Shown here: piece after piece, positions 12,091 through 15,024 of the stretch
Layout of the letters: every line of letters starts with the position of its first letter
Numbering within the stretch: the stretch's first letter is position 1
NCBI GenBank assembly: GCA_012799495.1
Contig: JAAZLD010000097.1
Span: 1 to 15,024 of the forward strand
Direction: 5' to 3'
DNA length: 15,024 nucleotides
DNA from: Desulfitobacterium sp.
Lineage (GTDB): Bacteria; Bacillota; Desulfitobacteriia; Desulfitobacteriales; Desulfitobacteriaceae
Made by a program: the position numbers and the translations under genes
The notes under the pieces: model-generated
Database searches by the model: none
The model's input: the letters and a program-made list of their open reading frames with translations, nothing else
Told to the model about the DNA's origin: nothing

Positions 12091-13095
12091 ATGAGCAAAG
12101 TTTTACTAGATATGAAAAATGTTCGCGTTTCCTTCTTTACCCCTGCTGGGGAAGTTAAAGCGGTGAATGATATTTCCTTCCAACTAAAAGAAGGGGATGT
12201 TTTAGGGATTGTAGGGGAAAGTGGTAGCGGTAAGAGTGTCACTGCCTACTCCATTATGGGTCTTTTGGCTACTGGTGGTCGTGTGGTAGGTGGTACTATC
12301 GACTTTAACGGTCACCGCATCAATGAAATGACGGAAAAAGAATTGCGTAAAATTCGGGGTAATGAAGTCAGTATCATTTTCCAAGACCCTATGACAAGTT
12401 TAAACCCCGTCTATACTATTGGTAATCAAATATGTGAAGTGATTATTCAGCATACAGATAAAACTCGTAAAGAGGCTATGGAGAGAGCTGAGGAATTATT
12501 ATCTTTAGTTGGGATTAACGAGCCTAAAAAGAGGTTAAAGCAATACCCTCATGAACTTTCTGGGGGTATGCGACAAAGAGTAATGATCGCAATAGCTCTT
12601 GCTTGCGAGCCTAAGCTTTTAATAGCTGATGAACCAACTACAGCATTGGACGTTACAATTCAAGCCCAAATTCTTGAGCTAATGAATGATTTAAAAGAAA
12701 AAATAGGTATGTCTATTATTATGATTACCCACGATTTAGGTGTTGTAGCAAGTATGTGCCAAAAAATTGTGGTCATGTATGCTGGGAAAATTGTCGAATA
12801 TGGTAGCGTGGATGATATTTTTTATAATCCACAACATGAATATACAAAAGGACTTTTACGGAGTATTCCTAAACTTGATGATAAAGAACACAAAAAACTT
12901 GTTCCAATTGAAGGTAGCCCTGTTGATATGCTTAATCCACCAGCAGGTTGTCCATTTGCACCTCGCTGTGAGAGCTGTATGAAGATCTGCCTCCGTGAAA
13001 TGCCTGAATACACGGCCATCTCAGATGACCATTACAGTGCTTGCTGGCTGCTTCAGAAAAAAGAGTTTGAAGGAGGCAGTGGGAAAAATGAGTAA
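12091..13095 (+). CDS. oppD: Oligopeptide ABC transporter ATPase OppD
   Basis: One of two ATPase subunits driving peptide import, 334 residues. Walker A is GESGSGKS (42-49), the ABC signature LSGGM (156-160), Walker B LLIADE (176-181) and the H-loop His214. The C-terminal oligopeptide-transporter domain keeps Cys287, Cys293, Cys300 and Cys318 in C-x5-C-x6-C-x17-C spacing. That is the set known to bind a [4Fe-4S] cluster in a bacterial DppD structure; Cys296 is an extra. GAGGTGAG lies 5 nt before ATG. The last bases overlap the start of oppF by 8 bp, suggesting translational coupling of the two ATPases, which act as a heterodimer. The gene also contains one exact TGTCGAA at 12794, inside the coding region and probably fortuitous. 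Confidence 0.93.
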   Translation: MSKVLLDMKNVRVSFFTPAGEVKAVNDISFQLKEGDVLGIVGESGSGKSVTAYSIMGLLATGGRVVGGTIDFNGHRINEMTEKELRKIRGNEVSIIFQDPMTSLNPVYTIGNQICEVIIQHTDKTRKEAMERAEELLSLVGINEPKKRLKQYPHELSGGMRQRVMIAIALACEPKLLIADEPTTALDVTIQAQILELMNDLKEKIGMSIIMITHDLGVVASMCQKIVVMYAGKIVEYGSVDDIFYNPQHEYTKGLLRSIPKLDDKEHKKLVPIEGSPVDMLNPPAGCPFAPRCESCMKICLREMPEYTAISDDHYSACWLLQKKEFEGGSGKNE

Positions 13096-14056
13096 TCTAA
13101 TTGAAATTCAAAACTTAAAACAGTATTTTCCTGCTGGTGGTTCTATATTAAAGCCACAATATGTAAAAGCTGTTGATGATGTAAGTTTTGCAATCAAGCG
13201 AGGAGAAACCTTAGGTCTAGTAGGAGAAAGTGGATGCGGGAAGACCACTGTAGGTCGGACTATTCTACGTTTATATGAGCCTACCGCTGGGAAGATAATT
13301 TATGATGGTAAAGATATTACCAATGTGGATATGCTTCCTTATCGACGGAAAATGCAAATTGTTTTCCAAGATCCTTATGCTAGCCTTGATCCGCGGATGA
13401 CGGTAGTGGATATTGTAGGAGAAGCTATTGACCTTCATAAATTAGCTTCTTCTAAAGCCGAGCGTAAGGAAAAAGTAATCAACATGCTCCAGCGTGTTGG
13501 TTTGAATAGTGAACATGCCAATCGCTATCCCCATGAGTTCTCTGGGGGTCAGCGTCAAAGAATTGGTATCGCTCGGGCCTTAGCTACAGAGCCAGAGTTT
13601 ATCGTTTGTGACGAACCAGTTTCCGCTTTGGACGTTTCCATCCAGGCTCAGATTGTCAACATGTTTGAAGAACTACAGGAAGAAATGGGGCTTACCTATT
13701 TGTTTATCGCCCATGATCTGAGTGTAGTTAAGCATATTAGTAAGCGAATCGGGGTAATGTATTTAGGGAAAATTGTGGAGTTAGCGGATAGTTATGAACT
13801 GATTTTCAATAGTGCCCACCCTTATACAAAATCCCTAATTTCTGCTATACCCATTGTTGATCCTGTGGAAGCTCGTACAAGAAAACGGATTGTTTTGAAA
13901 GGGGATGTGCCTAGCCCCGTTAATCCTCCCAGTGGTTGCCGCTTCCGCACCAGGTGTCCCTATGCTACAGATCTATGTGCAGAACAGGAGCCTGAATTTA
14001 GAGAAATTTCCTCTGGTCATTATGTTGCTTGTCATCATACTGAACGGGTGAATTAG
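13088..14056 (+). CDS. oppF: Oligopeptide ABC transporter ATPase OppF
   Basis: Second ATPase, 322 residues from ATG 13088. This start is chosen over an upstream in-frame ATG at 12995, because the extra 31 residues would overlap oppD and lack family resemblance, while MSNLIEIQNLKQYFP is the normal OppF beginning. Walker A is GESGCGKT (46-53), signature FSGGQ (151-155), Walker B FIVCDE (171-176) and His209. Like OppD it ends with the [4Fe-4S]-type set Cys284, Cys290, Cys297 and Cys315 in identical spacing. A ribosome binding site GGAGG is some 11 nt upstream, inside oppD. A gap of 160 bp with its own signals separates it from oppA. Confidence 0.93.
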   Translation: MSNLIEIQNLKQYFPAGGSILKPQYVKAVDDVSFAIKRGETLGLVGESGCGKTTVGRTILRLYEPTAGKIIYDGKDITNVDMLPYRRKMQIVFQDPYASLDPRMTVVDIVGEAIDLHKLASSKAERKEKVINMLQRVGLNSEHANRYPHEFSGGQRQRIGIARALATEPEFIVCDEPVSALDVSIQAQIVNMFEELQEEMGLTYLFIAHDLSVVKHISKRIGVMYLGKIVELADSYELIFNSAHPYTKSLISAIPIVDPVEARTRKRIVLKGDVPSPVNPPSGCRFRTRCPYATDLCAEQEPEFREISSGHYVACHHTERVN

Positions 14057-14063
14057 TAGAAAT

Positions 14064-14070
14064 ATCGACA
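14064..14070 (-). promoter_or_regulatory. TGTCGAT box after oppF
   Basis: ATCGACA, reverse complement of TGTCGAT, is the same heptamer as in both arms of the opp inverted repeat. It is 150 bp upstream of oppA and about 70 bp upstream of the extended -10 (14142-14150). Single copy; weak evidence alone. Confidence 0.25.
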
Positions 14071-14141
14071 AAAACCATAACAATATATGAAAATATAAAA
14101 AAATTGTGTATTTTATATAGTTTTTCTTATTTAAAAGTGTT

Positions 14142-14150
14142 ACAATACAG
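14142..14150 (+). promoter_or_regulatory. Candidate extended -10 promoter for oppA
   Basis: TGTTACAAT is an extended -10 (TGn plus TACAAT) with a poor -35. Transcription would start near 14157, so the hairpin at 14161-14190 would form the extreme 5' end of an oppA message. This would allow the binding protein to be made in excess over the permease. Confidence 0.4.
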
Positions 14151-14160
14151 AATGTATATA

Positions 14161-14190
14161 GGTTTCTTAAAGAAATATATTCAAGAAACC
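14161..14190 (+). repeat. Leader hairpin before oppA with an alternative fold
   Basis: GGTTTCTT (14161-14168) pairs perfectly with AAGAAACC (14183-14190) around a 14-nt loop. The left arm can instead pair with AGAAA just after it (TTTCT-TAA-AGAAA), so two folds exclude each other. No T-tract follows, so it is not a terminator. Stabilisation of the message is a plausible role. Confidence 0.5.
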
Positions 14191-14216
14191 AAAAAAAGAA
14201 ACTGGAGGTTATAAGG

Positions 14217-15024
14217 ATGAAAAGGAAAACTGCGCTGCTTGTAGTTTTGGTTATGGTTCTCTCAACCTTTCTAACTGCATGTGGCGGAAACAACGCAGAT
14301 CCTGGTTCATCTACAGACTCAGGAAAATTAGATACCCTGGCTGTAAATGTGGGACCGGATCCAGACACTATCGACCCAGCTCTCAACTCTGCTGTTGATG
14401 GAGCAACCATGATAATTCATGCTTTTGAAGGGTTAATGACCTTAGACAAAGATGGTGTACCCATTTATGGACAAGCGGAAAAGCATGAAGTTTCTGAAGA
14501 TGGAAAAGTTTACACTTTTTATCTTCGTGACGGTCTAAAATGGAGTGATGGTGAGCCTGTTACAGCTCATGACTTTGTTTATTCTTGGAACCGTGCTATC
14601 TCTCCCGAAACAGCAGCTGACTATGAGTACATGTTCGACGTGATCGATGGTTACGACGAAGGTGATTTAAATGTAGTAGCTGAAGATGATAAGACTTTAG
14701 TAGTTACATTGAAAAACGCTATCCCTTATTTCCTTGAATTGACTGCTTTCCCCACTTTCTCACCTGTTCGCGAGGATATTGTTGAAGAACATGGGGAAGC
14801 TTGGGCTACCAAAGTAGATACCTACGTTGGTAATGGGCCATATAAAATGACTGAGTGGGTTATTGGCTCTCATATTACAATGACTAAGAACGAGAACTAT
14901 TGGAACTATGACGAGCTTGGTACCGAGAACATTAAATTTATTCTTATGGATGATGATACCGCTAAATTGAATGCTTTCCAACGTGGAGAGATCTTATTTG
15001 CAGACGATATGCCAAATGACGAAA
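14217..15024 (+). CDS. oppA: Peptide-binding lipoprotein OppA, 5' part (partial)
   Basis: The gene runs off the right edge after 269 complete codons, about half of the usual 530-600. GGAGGT is 7 nt before ATG. A lysine-rich start, a hydrophobic core and the lipobox LTAC (Cys22) predict a lipid-anchored extracellular protein. The mature part is a family 5 solute-binding protein: LAVNVGPDPDTIDPAL (about 42-57), GLMTLDKDG, the conserved YTFYLRDGLKWSDGEPVTAHDFVYSW region (101-126), and YVGNGPYKM near 203. These features fit OppA-type proteins that capture peptides for the adjacent permease. Placement at the 3' end of the operon differs from oppA-first operons such as that of B. subtilis. The ligand is inferred. 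Confidence 0.9.
   Translation, partial: MKRKTALLVVLVMVLSTFLTACGGNNADPGSSTDSGKLDTLAVNVGPDPDTIDPALNSAVDGATMIIHAFEGLMTLDKDGVPIYGQAEKHEVSEDGKVYTFYLRDGLKWSDGEPVTAHDFVYSWNRAISPETAADYEYMFDVIDGYDEGDLNVVAEDDKTLVVTLKNAIPYFLELTAFPTFSPVREDIVEEHGEAWATKVDTYVGNGPYKMTEWVIGSHITMTKNENYWNYDELGTENIKFILMDDDTAKLNAFQRGEILFADDMPNDE

Noticed and set aside
12793..12799. Exact TGTCGAA (0A box) inside oppD
   Set aside because: Lies within coding sequence with no promoter-like context; one such heptamer in a window of this size is expected by chance.
13973..14410. 145-codon minus-strand open frame across the oppF-oppA gap
   Set aside because: It lies antisense to the oppF end, the AT-rich leader and the oppA start; no ribosome binding site and no plausible protein pattern.

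Overview
The window looks like chromosomal DNA from an anaerobic, endospore-forming, low-GC Firmicute. Spo0A, a micro-gene matching SpoVM, a siroheme/[4Fe-4S] reductase-like protein, a clostridial ferredoxin and a DinG helicase with exonuclease domain all fit the Peptococcaceae/Desulfitobacteriaceae neighbourhood. That placement is inference; the genus cannot be fixed from sequence alone. I see no rRNA, tRNA, CRISPR array, transposase or phage gene. Most of the window is ordinary chromosome, and the unusual signals are in very small genes and in the gaps.

Layout, left to right. Bases 2-109 are the 3' end of an unrecognised gene, closed by a strong two-storey hairpin terminator. A lipoprotein gene on the minus strand (184-765) is divergent from dinG (943-3735) and pssA (3805-4332); a perfect 16-bp palindrome sits in the divergent gap. 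Next come an unknown 117-residue protein (4543-4896), a 21-codon ORF that I identify as spoVM (4966-5031), and an exported or membrane-anchored unknown (5117-5578).

A two-gene redox unit follows: a 48-residue Cys-rich mini-protein (5838-5984) and a DUF1858-siroheme reductase-like fusion (6001-6885). A single-cluster ferredoxin (6991-7176, minus) converges on it across a shared 15-bp terminator. spo0A (7583-8380) has a SigH-type promoter and a perfect 0A box upstream. It is followed by a terminator, a monocistronic Asp-box lipoprotein (8651-9808) and another terminator.

The right third is an oligopeptide ABC importer in the order oppB-oppC-oppD-oppF-oppA, with oppA last and cut by the window edge. 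Its SigA-like promoter lies between the arms of a perfect 17-bp inverted repeat. The promoter-proximal arm region holds two TGTCG-type boxes in the 7+3+7 tandem spacing known for Spo0A sites. Opp is the Spo0K sporulation system in Bacillus subtilis, so a regulatory link between spo0A and opp is the most interesting hypothesis here. It rests on motif reading only.
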